The notes under the pieces: model-generated
What the model saw: only the letters and a program-made list of their open reading frames with translations
What the model was told of the DNA's origin: nothing
The model's database searches: none
Assembly (NCBI GenBank): GCA_002685935.1
Contig: NYZD01000120.1
Location: 1-34,206, forward strand
From: Planctomycetaceae bacterium
GTDB taxonomy: Bacteria; Planctomycetota; Phycisphaerae; Phycisphaerales; Zrk34
Direction of reading: 5' to 3'
DNA length: 34,206 bases
In this document: positions 1 to 7,954 of the stretch, one piece after another
Position numbering within the stretch: the stretch's first letter is position 1
Layout of the letters: every line of letters starts with the position of its first letter
Program-made: the position numbers and the translations under genes

Positions 1-1
1 G

Positions 2-742
2 AGTCTGCTGACCGAAGATCAGGTCGCCGCGATTCGTGAACATGCCGTCAAGTGCCTCGATGAACCGCAGTCCATCCCCGCGCACGAGCGGCACTTTCTG
101 GCCGGCCCGACGCAGGTGCTGCTCGACCACCCGGCGATCGTCGGCGTCCTCAATGAGATCATCGCCCATGCCCGCGTGGCCAGTGAAGAAACCTACGGGT
201 TCCGCTTCGACCACGGCTTCACGATGCGCCGCGCGGCCGGCGAAGAGCACAATCCCTTTAACCCCCACGGCGGCGGCCTGCACGCGCTGGTCGGCAACTC
301 GCACATCTATCAACATCAATGGGGCCGCATCAGCGCCGGACTCACGCGCGTGGTCTGTGAATTGACCGGCGTCGAAGAAGACGACGGCGCCACGCTCCTG
401 CTATCCGGCAGCCACAAAGCCGCGTTCCCCCGCCCCCAAGCCCTGACCGACATCAACTCCAAGCTCTGGGAAAGTTACACCTGCCCGCCCGGGTCGGTGC
501 TGATCTTCACTGAAGCGCTGTGCCACTCCGGCCGGCCGTGGACCAACCACGCCCAGCCGCGCTTGGCAATGTTCAACTGTTACAACGCGATCTGCGCCAA
601 ATGGGCACCACACGGCGTGCCCGACGAGGTGATCGACGCGATGCATCCCAAACGCCAGTCCCTGTTCCGCGGCGTGTGGACCGGCGCCGGTGAAGGCAAA
701 GCGGTCAACACCTATCTCGATCAACAGAACCGGGCGCTGTGA
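2..742 (+). CDS. Phytanoyl-CoA dioxygenase (PhyH)-like protein, 5' truncated by window edge
   Basis: The reading frame is open from base 2 to the TGA at 740-742, so the true start lies before the window. The visible 246 residues resemble the PhyH family of Fe(II)/2-oxoglutarate oxygenases: a central stretch with GSHKAAFP followed by a C-terminal block PPGSVLIFTEALCHSG whose His is the probable distal iron ligand, then an Arg (QPRLAMF) in the place of the 2-oxoglutarate-binding Arg. Such enzymes hydroxylate small organic substrates in the cytoplasm; the substrate cannot be read from the sequence. The canonical HxD proximal ligand pair is not obvious, so activity is not certain. A second member of the same family lies at 30727-31482 and shares the GSHKA and LTHG/LCHS blocks. 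The next gene begins 60 bases downstream. Confidence 0.75.
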   Translation, partial: SLLTEDQVAAIREHAVKCLDEPQSIPAHERHFLAGPTQVLLDHPAIVGVLNEIIAHARVASEETYGFRFDHGFTMRRAAGEEHNPFNPHGGGLHALVGNSHIYQHQWGRISAGLTRVVCELTGVEEDDGATLLLSGSHKAAFPRPQALTDINSKLWESYTCPPGSVLIFTEALCHSGRPWTNHAQPRLAMFNCYNAICAKWAPHGVPDEVIDAMHPKRQSLFRGVWTGAGEGKAVNTYLDQQNRAL

Positions 743-802
743 TGCGCGTGACAGCGCGCAGCTGGGGTCGAGCGCACGCGAGCCTCCAGGTAGGACGTAT
801 TG

Positions 803-2338
803 ATGAATCATTATTCCGGGGAACCCCGTCACATGATCGACACCCAAATCCGCACCGCGATGGTGCACACGTTGGCCTCGGTGCGCCCGCAAACCGCCGA
901 ACAACTGCACGGCTGGCTGCGCGCCGTGCTCGGCATCGACGTGCCCCGCGCCACCACCTGCGACGGCCACGCCGGGCCGATGGACTATCTCGCTCACGTC
1001 TTCTTCGAACAGCCCGGCGACGTGATCGTCTGGGCCAACCGCGGCGGCGGCAAGACTTATTACGGCGCCGTCGCCACGCTGCTCGACCTGCTGTTCAAGC
1101 CCGGCATCGAGGTCCGCATCCTCGGCGGCAGTTTCGAGCAATCCCGCAAGATGCACGAATACCTGCGCTGGATGCTCGAACGCGACGGACTGCGCCATCA
1201 CGTCGCCGGCCGCATCACCGATCGCGGCGTGCGCCTGACTAACGGCAGCAAGGTCGAACTGCTCGTCCAAAGCGAGACCTCCGTGCGCGGCCACCGCGTG
1301 CAAAAACTGCGCTGCGATGAGATCGAACTGTTCGACCGCGATGTCTGGCAGGCGGCGCAGTTCGTCACGCGCTCCGCCAGGTGCGGCGATATCGACGTGT
1401 GCGGCGCCGTCGAGGTGTTCAGCACCATGCATCGGCCGTTCGGTCTGATGAACGAACTCATCGCTCAGGCTCCCGCGGTCGACGCCGCGGTGTTCAAATG
1501 GTGCGCCCTCGACGTCATCGCTCGGTGCGAGCCGACCCGCGCGTGTGATGACTGCCCACTGTGGGACGCCTGCCGCGGCCGCGCCAAACAAGCCGACGGT
1601 TTCATCAGCGTGCAGGACGTGATCGATCAGCATCGCCGCAGCTCGCGGCAGGCATTTGAGGCCGAGATGCTCAGCCGCCGCCCCACGCGCACCGACGCGG
1701 TGTTCAGCTCATTTGACCCGGCCGTGCACGTGAGCGCGATCGCCCCGGACCCGCAGCTTCACTGGGTCGGCGGGATGGACTTCGGCATCCGCAGCCCCTT
1801 CGTGATGCTCTGGGCCCAGATCACCCCAGGCCCCCCCGGTGATCCGCCGCACGTCGACATCATCGATGAATATGTGATGAGCGATCTACCCGTCAACGAA
1901 CATCTGGAAACGATCGCACAGCGCGGCTGGCCGACCGTCGACTGGCTCGGCGTCGACCCGGCCGGCGCGCAGCGCAACGAACAGACCGGCCGTTCGACTC
2001 TCTCCGTGCTGCGCGACGCCGGCCACACCGTCCGCGCCACCCGCCGCCGCCTTGCCGACGGTATTGAGCTACTGAGAAGGATGCTGGAAGTGCGCGACAG
2101 CACCCCCGGAGGCGATGCGGCGGATACTCCCGACGACGCCCCGCCCCGCCCGCCTTTGCTGATCCATCCCCGCTGCGAGCGGCTGATCGAAGCGATGACC
2201 TGCTACCACTTCGACGCCGACCGCCCGCATCGCGACGAGCCCATCAAAGACGGTCATGACCACCCCGTCGACGCCCTGCGGTATCTCGTGACGAATCTAT
2301 ACAGGGGCAGCGGCAAAGTGCGGCGCCGGGTTTATTGA
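803..2338 (+). CDS. Orphan phage-terminase-like large subunit (ATPase plus RNase H-fold nuclease)
   Basis: The 511-residue product has the two-domain plan of a DNA-packaging terminase large subunit. An N-terminal ATPase shows a Walker A motif RGGGKT (about residues 80-85) and a Walker B-like LRCDEIELF (about 169-177). A C-terminal RNase H-like nuclease shows GGMDFG (Asp ~326), GVDPAG (Asp ~385) and the closing DGHDHPVDALRYLV with Asp ~490. Between them lies a four-cysteine cluster, C-x5-C-x2-C-x5-C at about residues 242-257, suited to zinc or an iron-sulfur cluster. ATG 803 is preferred because AGGA sits 7 bases upstream; ATG 833 and TTG 800 are alternatives. No portal, capsid, protease, small terminase or integrase is adjacent: neighbours are a dioxygenase and a dehydrogenase. 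It may be a domesticated or relic packaging motor. Family assignment is firm from motifs; the cellular role is unknown. Confidence 0.8.
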   Translation: MNHYSGEPRHMIDTQIRTAMVHTLASVRPQTAEQLHGWLRAVLGIDVPRATTCDGHAGPMDYLAHVFFEQPGDVIVWANRGGGKTYYGAVATLLDLLFKPGIEVRILGGSFEQSRKMHEYLRWMLERDGLRHHVAGRITDRGVRLTNGSKVELLVQSETSVRGHRVQKLRCDEIELFDRDVWQAAQFVTRSARCGDIDVCGAVEVFSTMHRPFGLMNELIAQAPAVDAAVFKWCALDVIARCEPTRACDDCPLWDACRGRAKQADGFISVQDVIDQHRRSSRQAFEAEMLSRRPTRTDAVFSSFDPAVHVSAIAPDPQLHWVGGMDFGIRSPFVMLWAQITPGPPGDPPHVDIIDEYVMSDLPVNEHLETIAQRGWPTVDWLGVDPAGAQRNEQTGRSTLSVLRDAGHTVRATRRRLADGIELLRRMLEVRDSTPGGDAADTPDDAPPRPPLLIHPRCERLIEAMTCYHFDADRPHRDEPIKDGHDHPVDALRYLVTNLYRGSGKVRRRVY

Positions 2339-2679
2339 TCGGGAATCAGGTGGATTCGCCGGACTGGCGGCGGCGCACTTGTACGGAAGCGGCCCCGCGA
2401 TGTGGTTGGGCCATCAGAACAAGACAAGGGAGATTGGGCGAAAAGGGCGTGCCGGGGCTATCGCCATCAGGCCCGGCCTGTGGTCGAGCGCGACGTGTTC
2501 GCAATTGGTATATTCATGATCGTGAGTTTTCAGAGACATCGGATCGTTCGACCATCTCGACATATTGGCCTCGATGTCTTCGGTGACCGGCGCGAGGTGC
2601 GAGCCCGGGCCGTCGGGCCCTGAGTATACCGGACCGCACGGTGTCTCCGCGTGGCGCTTCGCCGACTGGGGTACCTCCC
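2339..2679 (+). other. Non-coding stretch between terminase-like gene and dehydrogenase
   Basis: About 340 bases with no convincing gene on either strand. Short open frames on both strands lack a ribosome-binding site and recognisable protein features. The middle part (about 2500-2580) is more AT-rich than its surroundings and contains TATATT at 2509-2514, but no good -35 hexamer stands at the expected distance. No tRNA, terminator with a T-run or repeat was found. Confidence 0.4.
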
Positions 2680-3702
2680 ATGCGTCCCAAAGTCCTATTG
2701 AATTTCGGTCCACACGTCTATGATCAATGGGTGACGCCACAGAGCTGGGCGCGGTTGGAATCGTTCGCCGAGCCGGTCGGCCGAGATCGCACCGACCCCT
2801 ACACCGAATCGCAGTTGATCGAGGCGCTCGAGGGCGTGGCCGGCGTCATGTCCCAGGGATCCCTCATCGCCCACCTGCCGCGCGAAGTGTTGCAGCACGC
2901 CGACACGCTGCGCCTCATCGGCCTGTGGTCCGACAACATGGGCCACGAGCTGGACTACGAGGCCGCCCGGGAGCGGGGCATCAAGGTCGTGGACACTTCA
3001 AACGTGGGTTCGCACCAGCCCGTCGCCGAATGGGTGCTCGCGCTGACGTTGGCGTGCCTGCGCAATCTCGGTGAGATCACCCGCCGCATGATCGACCGCA
3101 CCGAACGGCAGGCGGTGGCGCTCAATGATGATTTCGTCAACGGTGAGCTGACCGGCAAGCGCGTCGGCCTGGTGGGCTTCGGGCACATCGGGCGGCGATT
3201 GCTCGAACTGCTCGCACCGTTCCGTGTGGATCTGAAAGTCTGCGATCCGTTTCTCGCCCAAACCGTCATCGACGAGCACGGCATTCACACCGCCGACCTG
3301 GACGATGTGATTCAACACGCCGAGATACTCATCATCCAGGTGCCGCACACGCCCACGACGGGAGGCATGATCGGCCGGCGCGAGTTGGACCTCATGTGCA
3401 AGGGCGGGATCCTGATCAGTTGCTGCCGCGGCCCGGTGATCCAATCCGATGCGCTCATCGAGAAACTTCAGCGCAACGAGATCATCGCCGGGCTGGACGT
3501 GTTCGACCCCGAACCCATTCCCAAAGACAGCCCGATCCGCGACCTGCCCAATGCGATCATCTCCCCGCACATCGCCTGGTACGCCCCCGCCGCGTTCCCG
3601 CGCTACTTCGACACCATGGTGGATGAATTCGAACGCTTCTTCCGCCGTGAGCCGCTGCAGTTCGAACTGACACCGCAACTGTACGCCCAGCGAAACACAT
3701 GA
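2680..3702 (+). CDS. D-isomer-specific 2-hydroxyacid dehydrogenase family protein
   Basis: The 340-residue product is a cytoplasmic NAD(P)-dependent dehydrogenase/reductase of 2-hydroxy/2-oxo acids. The Rossmann fingerprint VGFGHIG lies at about residues 165-171, and the catalytic triad expected for the family is visible as Arg 250 (SCCRGP), Glu 278 (DVFDPEP) and His 297 (SPHIAWYAP). Length is typical. The start MRPKVLLNF at 2680 begins exactly at the first beta strand of the fold; a GTG at 2641 would add 13 residues unlike the family and is not preferred. The substrate is not determinable; phosphoglycerate, glyoxylate and uronate-derived oxo acids are all handled by relatives. The following gene is a glycosidase-like protein 114 bases downstream on the same strand, so the pair could serve sugar-acid metabolism. 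Confidence 0.88.
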   Translation: MRPKVLLNFGPHVYDQWVTPQSWARLESFAEPVGRDRTDPYTESQLIEALEGVAGVMSQGSLIAHLPREVLQHADTLRLIGLWSDNMGHELDYEAARERGIKVVDTSNVGSHQPVAEWVLALTLACLRNLGEITRRMIDRTERQAVALNDDFVNGELTGKRVGLVGFGHIGRRLLELLAPFRVDLKVCDPFLAQTVIDEHGIHTADLDDVIQHAEILIIQVPHTPTTGGMIGRRELDLMCKGGILISCCRGPVIQSDALIEKLQRNEIIAGLDVFDPEPIPKDSPIRDLPNAIISPHIAWYAPAAFPRYFDTMVDEFERFFRREPLQFELTPQLYAQRNT

Positions 3703-3705
3703 CGT

Positions 3706-3728
3706 GGCCGGACCGCCGCAAGCCGGCC
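3706..3728 (+). terminator. GC-rich inverted repeat after the dehydrogenase gene
   Basis: GGCCGG at 3706-3711 and CCGGCC at 3723-3728 form a six-base-pair stem with an 11-base loop, starting three bases after the dehydrogenase stop codon. There is no T-run, so it is at best a weak or factor-dependent terminator or an mRNA-stabilising 3' hairpin. Confidence 0.3.
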
Positions 3729-3816
3729 CAGACCATGCGGATGATGTCCGGTGACATGTCGTTCGACGGTATAGTGCGCAGATCCATCCAAAGGTCCGCA
3801 GCAAGAGGATCGACGC

Positions 3817-5433
3817 ATGACTACTTCACGCACGATTGACGGGAATATCTATTTCACGGATTTGCCGGCTCTGATCGTCGGAGATTTTCGACCCGCCCCC
3901 GGTCCGGGCGCCGGTTGGATCAGCTTCGACTATGAGCTGGACACCTTCGGCGGCGTCGGCCTGGCCACCGGCGCCCTGAGCCCCGCCGAACCGCTGGCCC
4001 TTGACCTGGGCCTGACCGGATGGCATCGCCTGCACGTCGCGCACAGCCCGGCGATTCGCATGTGGCTCGACGGGGAAACCGGCTACACCCAGGTGCCCGG
4101 CGATCCCTCGACCGTGCGCGATTACCCCTTCCCCGCCGCCGACTACACCGGCCGCAAACTCCACATCGCCCCGGCCCACGGCTCGGATGAGGCCAACGCG
4201 CTGACGCTGTTCTACCTGCGCGCCGAACCGTGCGACAGCCCGCCGTCCAGCCACCGCAATCTCGTGGCAACCGATGACGGGCACGGCGTGTTCTATAGTG
4301 GCATGGACACCCCGCGCGACATCTCTCGTCACCTTTATCAATTCCGCGACAGCGATTTCTTCCGCGTCATCTGGGGACCTTACGGCGGCGGCACACTGGA
4401 CCTCCGCCATGACTCGACCCATTCAGATTCCGCCATCCAGGACGACGTCCACAACTACAACCCCGGTGAATGGAAATTCAATCGGGCGCTGCGGCGTATG
4501 GTCGCCGCCGGTGTCGACCCGCTTACCGAGGTCCGTCGCATCACCCGCGAGATCGACCTGGAGTTGCACTTCTACTTCCGTGTCGGCGCGTTCTACGGCC
4601 CGTTCCCGCATATGGGCTGGACCCGGGATTTCTACGCCCGCAATCCGCAGTGGCGCTGTCGCGATGAATTCGGCGATGAAGTCAAACGCATCAGCTACGC
4701 CCATCGGGCGGTCCAGGATCACGTGCTCGCCTACTTTGAAGAGCTGATGGAATACGAGGCCGACGGCCTGTGCCTCGCGTTCAATCGGGGCCTGCCGCTG
4801 ATGGTCTGCGAAGATCCGGTCCTCGACGCATTTAAGCGCAAGCACGGCCGACCGCCCCGTCTGCCCGAAGAAGTCGACAGCCCCGAGATGCTCGACGTGC
4901 GCGGTGAACTCATGGACGACTTCGTTGCCCGCGTCCAGCAGCTTGTTGAAAGCCACGGACAGGTCGTGTCCTGCATCGCGCCGCGTGATTTTGAGCGCAG
5001 CCGCCTGTACGGCCTGAACCTGGAACTGCTCATCGAGCGCGGCCGACTCGAATCGGTCATGGTCGGCGCCGGGCATGGCGATGATCCCCCCATCAACACC
5101 GACCTCGCACCCGTGCAGAAACTCAAGGCCCTGGGCACAAAGATTTATTCCGGCGGCTCCACCTGCCCCGCCCACGGTGCCGCATGGGATCCTGACGACC
5201 TGATCGTGCGGGCGAAACACATGGCCGCGATCCTCGACGCCGGCCTCGACGGCGGCTATTTCTGGGATGCCGAAAGCGTCATCGGATACGAATGGGAAAC
5301 CATGCGCCGCTTCGGCGACCGCGCCCTGCTCGATCGCATCATCAAAGGCGAATGGCCCCCGTCATCGGAGCGCGACACGCTCGCCATCGGCGGCTTCGTC
5401 GTCGATCGCTACAGCCCGTGGAATGCGTATTGA
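3817..5433 (+). CDS. Putative glycoside-hydrolase-like TIM-barrel protein
   Basis: The 538-residue product has no signal peptide. About the first 140 residues look like a beta-sandwich of the kind that precedes catalytic barrels (WISFDYELDTFGGVG, LTGWHRLHV). From about residue 150 the pattern is that of a (beta/alpha)8 barrel related to the GHL10/GH-like proteins of PVC bacteria: FFRVIWGPYGGG, a long segment on walking substrate loops (HFYFRVGAFYGPFPHMGW), GLCLAFNRGLPLM, and a C-terminal GGYFWDAESVIG that would close the barrel. Acidic residues suited to catalysis occur (for example in FWDAE), but which are catalytic cannot be assigned. A good Shine-Dalgarno, AGAGGA, lies 9 bases before ATG 3817. 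It probably acts on a glycan or glycoside in the cytoplasm; substrate unknown. Confidence 0.6.
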   Translation: MTTSRTIDGNIYFTDLPALIVGDFRPAPGPGAGWISFDYELDTFGGVGLATGALSPAEPLALDLGLTGWHRLHVAHSPAIRMWLDGETGYTQVPGDPSTVRDYPFPAADYTGRKLHIAPAHGSDEANALTLFYLRAEPCDSPPSSHRNLVATDDGHGVFYSGMDTPRDISRHLYQFRDSDFFRVIWGPYGGGTLDLRHDSTHSDSAIQDDVHNYNPGEWKFNRALRRMVAAGVDPLTEVRRITREIDLELHFYFRVGAFYGPFPHMGWTRDFYARNPQWRCRDEFGDEVKRISYAHRAVQDHVLAYFEELMEYEADGLCLAFNRGLPLMVCEDPVLDAFKRKHGRPPRLPEEVDSPEMLDVRGELMDDFVARVQQLVESHGQVVSCIAPRDFERSRLYGLNLELLIERGRLESVMVGAGHGDDPPINTDLAPVQKLKALGTKIYSGGSTCPAHGAAWDPDDLIVRAKHMAAILDAGLDGGYFWDAESVIGYEWETMRRFGDRALLDRIIKGEWPPSSERDTLAIGGFVVDRYSPWNAY

Positions 5434-5474
5434 GCGCGGTGGCGTGTCATCTCAGGTCCCGACGTCGAAACGCC

Positions 5475-5753
5475 TCACCCCCGCGCCGGCACCATCTCCG
5501 TGATCCCCCACAGCGCCACGGCGATCACGATCATGAAAAACATAATGATCACCGTCAGCCGTATCGTCTGCCACGCCAACCCCTCAAGCGACGGCAGCTT
5601 CAACGTCTTGTAGACCAGCGCGATCACCAGCGCCAGCGGCGGCAGCAGCAGCCACCACACGCGATGCAGTGGGATCGGATCCAGGAACGGCCACCACGCC
5701 ATGATCAGCGTCGCCGAGGCTGCGGACACAAAGCAGAGCATCGCCGCGATCAT
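5475..5753 (-). CDS. Small two- or three-helix membrane protein
   Basis: A 92-residue protein starting MIAAMLCFVSAAS, with hydrophobic segments at about residues 3-20, 34-48 and 65-84 (LTVIIMFFMIVIAVALW). It is not recognised as a named family. Its ATG overlaps the stop codon of the upstream membrane gene in an ATGA arrangement (5750-5753), so the two are almost certainly translationally coupled and probably work together at the membrane. A longer frame could run in from 5885, but that extension lies entirely inside the upstream gene and is low in membrane character, so the internal start is chosen. Confidence 0.7.
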   Translation of the reverse strand: MIAAMLCFVSAASATLIMAWWPFLDPIPLHRVWWLLLPPLALVIALVYKTLKLPSLEGLAWQTIRLTVIIMFFMIVIAVALWGITEMVPARG

Positions 5754-6412
5754 GACGCATCCTCCCGCGTCACGACCTTGCCGACTTTGGGCTGCCGTGT
5801 GGGCGGCGGCTTGATCGGCGCGGGCGCCTGCCGATACGCCACGTCCATGATCGCCAGCAGATTCAACAGACCCGCCAGCGTGCAATACAGCGTGCCCAGT
5901 TCATTGACGCGGCCGATTGATTTGCGGTAGGCCGGCTCCTGATCCGAAGACGCCAGGACGTCGCCCAGCCCGGCGGGCGCGCGGCCGAACGCGTTCGACC
6001 GCATCCCCCGGGGAATCTGATCGTACAGCTCTGCTGCCAGCCCGGCCCGCGCGGAATTGAGAATAACCGCCGGCGGGCCCATCACCACCTGACCGAAGAA
6101 CCACAACCGATCCTCACGGGAATCGATCACATCGATCCCGCCGATCAGCAGGCCCGCGACAAACAATCCGTATAGGGCGATCATGATGATCAGACCGCGC
6201 TTTCTTTCGCCGATAAGCCAATGGCCCAACCCCGGCACGCACCAGCCGGCGATTGCCGGACCGGCGTTCCAAACCCACGGACGTTCGGCGGATTCCCGGC
6301 TGGCCGATGCGGACACAGGCGTCTCCCAGGTGCGGCGGTGGCATGGGGTTGCGGCACGCCGCGGGGTGTGGTTCAATGCCGCGCCGAACGGAGGCCAAAA
6401 TATGATTGACAC
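5750..6412 (-). CDS. DUF6677-like membrane protein
   Basis: A protein of up to 220 residues that resembles the planctomycete DUF6677 proteins: a W-x-V-P-G-L-G-H motif (WCVPGLGHWLIGERKRG) followed by paired hydrophobic segments (IIMIALYGLFVAGLLIGG), as in TM2-like membrane proteins, then a further membrane region near residues 175-195. The function of the family is unknown. The farthest start, GTG at 6410-6412, is shown, but the first 45 or so residues are poor in family-like features and the true start may be internal, near residue 45. It is the first gene of a two-gene unit with the small membrane protein that overlaps its stop codon. Confidence 0.65.
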   Translation of the reverse strand: MSIIFWPPFGAALNHTPRRAATPCHRRTWETPVSASASRESAERPWVWNAGPAIAGWCVPGLGHWLIGERKRGLIIMIALYGLFVAGLLIGGIDVIDSREDRLWFFGQVVMGPPAVILNSARAGLAAELYDQIPRGMRSNAFGRAPAGLGDVLASSDQEPAYRKSIGRVNELGTLYCTLAGLLNLLAIMDVAYRQAPAPIKPPPTRQPKVGKVVTREDAS

Positions 6413-6435
6413 CCGTATCGACGTTTGATTAGTGT
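6406..6435 (+). promoter_or_regulatory. Possible sigma-70-type promoter before the acidic-protein gene
   Basis: A perfect TTGACA stands at 6406-6411, and an AT-richer stretch GATTAGTGT follows at about 16-18 bases spacing. The -10 match is poor (about 3 of 6). The site lies about 70-100 bases upstream of the ATG at 6504. It overlaps the farthest start of the divergent membrane-protein gene, which is a further reason to doubt that far start. Confidence 0.3.
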
Positions 6436-6503
6436 ACCGCCAAGTATCAGGGCCGTTAAGCTGCCCCTGCCGATTCGATCACCGCTTCACCGGAGCACCT
6501 GTG

Positions 6504-6770
6504 ATGGATGAACTTGCTTTTATCAGACTTACCGCCGAGCCGGACACAAACTCGGACGGGCCGTGGGGCCGATTTGGTCGCCGTTACGACGCGCCGATCT
6601 CGCTGAAGGATGACGACGAACTGGATGACGACGCGCTTTTCGACGATGAGGAGGATGATGAAGGGCCCGACGATCTCGACGACGATCTCGACGACGACGA
6701 CCTTGACGATGACCTCGACGACGACGACCTTGACGATGACCTCGACGACGACGATGCGGACGATCTGTAG
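6504..6770 (+). CDS. Short, extremely acidic Asp/Leu-repeat protein
   Basis: An 88-residue product starting MDELAFIRL. The first 40 residues have mixed composition (including GPWGRFGRRYDAP); the remaining half is almost only Asp, with periodic Leu and a few Glu, ending in a tandem LDDDDLDDD repeat. The predicted charge is strongly negative. Proteins with such tails are often seen near the translation or sigma/DNA-binding machinery of planctomycetes, but no function is established and none is claimed. The frame is open from 6432, but the internal ATG 6504 is preferred because the preceding 24 residues have no family-like content; no strong Shine-Dalgarno precedes it. The next gene follows 57 bases later and encodes an Arg-rich protein, giving a pair of opposite charge. 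The acidic half overlaps no other gene. Confidence 0.65.
   Translation: MDELAFIRLTAEPDTNSDGPWGRFGRRYDAPISLKDDDELDDDALFDDEEDDEGPDDLDDDLDDDDLDDDLDDDDLDDDLDDDDADDL
6687..6755 (+). repeat. 27-bp tandem repeat encoding LDDDDLDDD
   Basis: A 27-base unit starting CTCGACGACG occurs at 6687-6713 and again, identically, at 6714-6740, with a partial third copy to about 6755. Each copy encodes nine residues, so copy-number changes would keep the frame. A related shorter block precedes it from 6671. Confidence 0.85.
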
Positions 6771-6827
6771 ACAGGCGGTCCTGACTCGGGCGGCCCGTCG
6801 CCGGTCGCCGCAGAGGAGGATCCGCTG

Positions 6828-7277
6828 ATGTCCGATAGCCAGCCGCACGGCGACCCGTCCGACACCACCCCCACCGACCGACCCGATACCCGCCGCGCCA
6901 GCGTCGTCGACCGCCGCATGGGCGTCGACCGACGCGACCTCAAATCCGACAAGACCGGCCTCGAGCGCCGCCGCGGCCCCGGTCGCCGCCGCTCCGACAA
7001 CGCCCGCCAGGCTGAGGAAGGCGAGATGACCCCCGAGCAGTTTCTGTTCATCAAAGCCATCGAAGCCTACAAGCGCGTCAACAAGAAAACCTTCCCCACC
7101 TGGTCGGAAGTGCTGGAAGTCATCCGCAAGCTCGGCTACCGCAAGACCGTCGCGTCGCAGCTCAACCTCAAGGCCGCCGAAGACTGGACCGAGCCCCCCG
7201 ACGCGCCCGTCGCCCCGCCCAAGGAAGAAGCCCTGCCCGGCCACGAAGAAGAGCCGGCGGACCTGCTCAGTGCGTGA
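6828..7277 (+). CDS. Conserved planctomycete-type small basic/acidic protein, unknown function
   Basis: A 149-residue protein with three parts. Residues 22-58 are Arg-rich with VDRR, ERRRGPGRRR patterns; residues 67-107 form a compact helical domain (TPEQFLFIKAIEAYKRVNKK, then FPTWSEVLEVIRKLGYRK); the last 35 residues are Pro- and Glu-rich. The FPTW-x-EVL-x-VIRKLGYRK block looks like a helix-turn-helix-type fold and recurs in planctomycete proteins as I recall them; no function is established. A strong Shine-Dalgarno, GAGGAGG, lies 8 bases before ATG 6828, so the start is secure. It follows the acidic-repeat gene by 57 bases on the same strand and is closed by a rho-independent terminator, so the two form a bicistron. 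Nucleic-acid binding by the Arg-rich part is an inference. Confidence 0.75.
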   Translation: MSDSQPHGDPSDTTPTDRPDTRRASVVDRRMGVDRRDLKSDKTGLERRRGPGRRRSDNARQAEEGEMTPEQFLFIKAIEAYKRVNKKTFPTWSEVLEVIRKLGYRKTVASQLNLKAAEDWTEPPDAPVAPPKEEALPGHEEEPADLLSA

Positions 7278-7323
7278 CCACAGAACACGAACGGGGCGCC
7301 GATTAGACTTCAACGATTACCCC

Positions 7324-7350
7324 AACCGCGGGCTGCGCCCCGCGGTTTTT
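7324..7350 (+). terminator. Rho-independent terminator after the acidic/Arg-rich pair
   Basis: A nine-base-pair stem AACCGCGGG (7324-7332) with CCCGCGGTT (7339-7347), a six-base loop, and a T-run at 7346-7350 on the plus strand. It lies about 47 bases after the stop codon of the gene ending at 7277. This is the clearest intrinsic terminator in the window. Confidence 0.8.
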
Positions 7351-7489
7351 CTTGCGCGATGGAGATGCTGAATCGGCGTCATTCACCACGTGCAGTTGCC
7401 GTCACGGCGTCCTGCCCATGGACGTCAACGATGATCGTCACAGGTCACCGCGTGCCACCGCCTCGGGACAGATCAAAGGCGGCCACCAA

Positions 7490-7954
7490 CTAATAATCGC
7501 TGTATTTCACGCCGTCCGCGTCCAACTCGACGCCGGGTGTGGCCGCGTGGATGTGCCCCGGACTTTCGCCGTAGCACCACGCTGTGGTCGCACCGTGATT
7601 CGTCGCCACAGCCGTTTTGCCTTTCTTTTCTCCGATCGGCAGCGGCGGGATCGCCTGCAGGTAGGGGCCATACACGATGCCGCCCGCCGAATCGGCCGTC
7701 GAACTGAATGAAGATCCCGATAGATCGCTGAAGCTGACCATCTGGCTCACGAAACTGCCCACCGTCGGGTAGTTGCCGCCATGCTCGGCCCGATACAGCT
7801 CAATCGATCGACGGAGCACGTCCAGATCGCTGCGCAGCGCGGCCTCTCCGGAGTGGCTCGCCCCGCGCGTCAGACGAGGTATCGCGATGACGGCAATGAT
7901 GCCGATCAACACGACCACGACGACCAACTCGATCAGGCTGAAGCCTCGCCCCAT
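7490..7954 (-). CDS. Prepilin-type (GspG/PilA-like) pseudopilin
   Basis: The 154-residue product begins MGRGFSLIELVVVVVLIGIIAVIAIPRL, a canonical class III prepilin signal: a short leader ending in Gly 4, cleavage and N-methylation at Phe 5, Glu at +5 (residue 9), and a hydrophobic helix of about 20 residues that anchors the unprocessed protein. The rest (residues 35-154) is a soluble pilin-head with two Cys-poor strands and an acidic end (DADGVKYSDY) reminiscent of GspG pseudopilins. It would assemble in a type II secretion or type IV pilus machine in the envelope. No other secretion genes are near, which is usual for planctomycetes, where pilin-like genes are scattered. The weak upstream region lacks a clear Shine-Dalgarno, but the start is fixed by the motif. 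Confidence 0.88.
   Translation of the reverse strand: MGRGFSLIELVVVVVLIGIIAVIAIPRLTRGASHSGEAALRSDLDVLRRSIELYRAEHGGNYPTVGSFVSQMVSFSDLSGSSFSSTADSAGGIVYGPYLQAIPPLPIGEKKGKTAVATNHGATTAWCYGESPGHIHAATPGVELDADGVKYSDY

Noticed and set aside
401-1633. Long minus-strand open frame (about 410 codons)
   Set aside because: It lies mainly over the terminase-like gene and the end of the PhyH gene, which have real motifs; its product is low-complexity, high-Ala/Gly/Asp text, as expected of antisense frames in GC-rich DNA.
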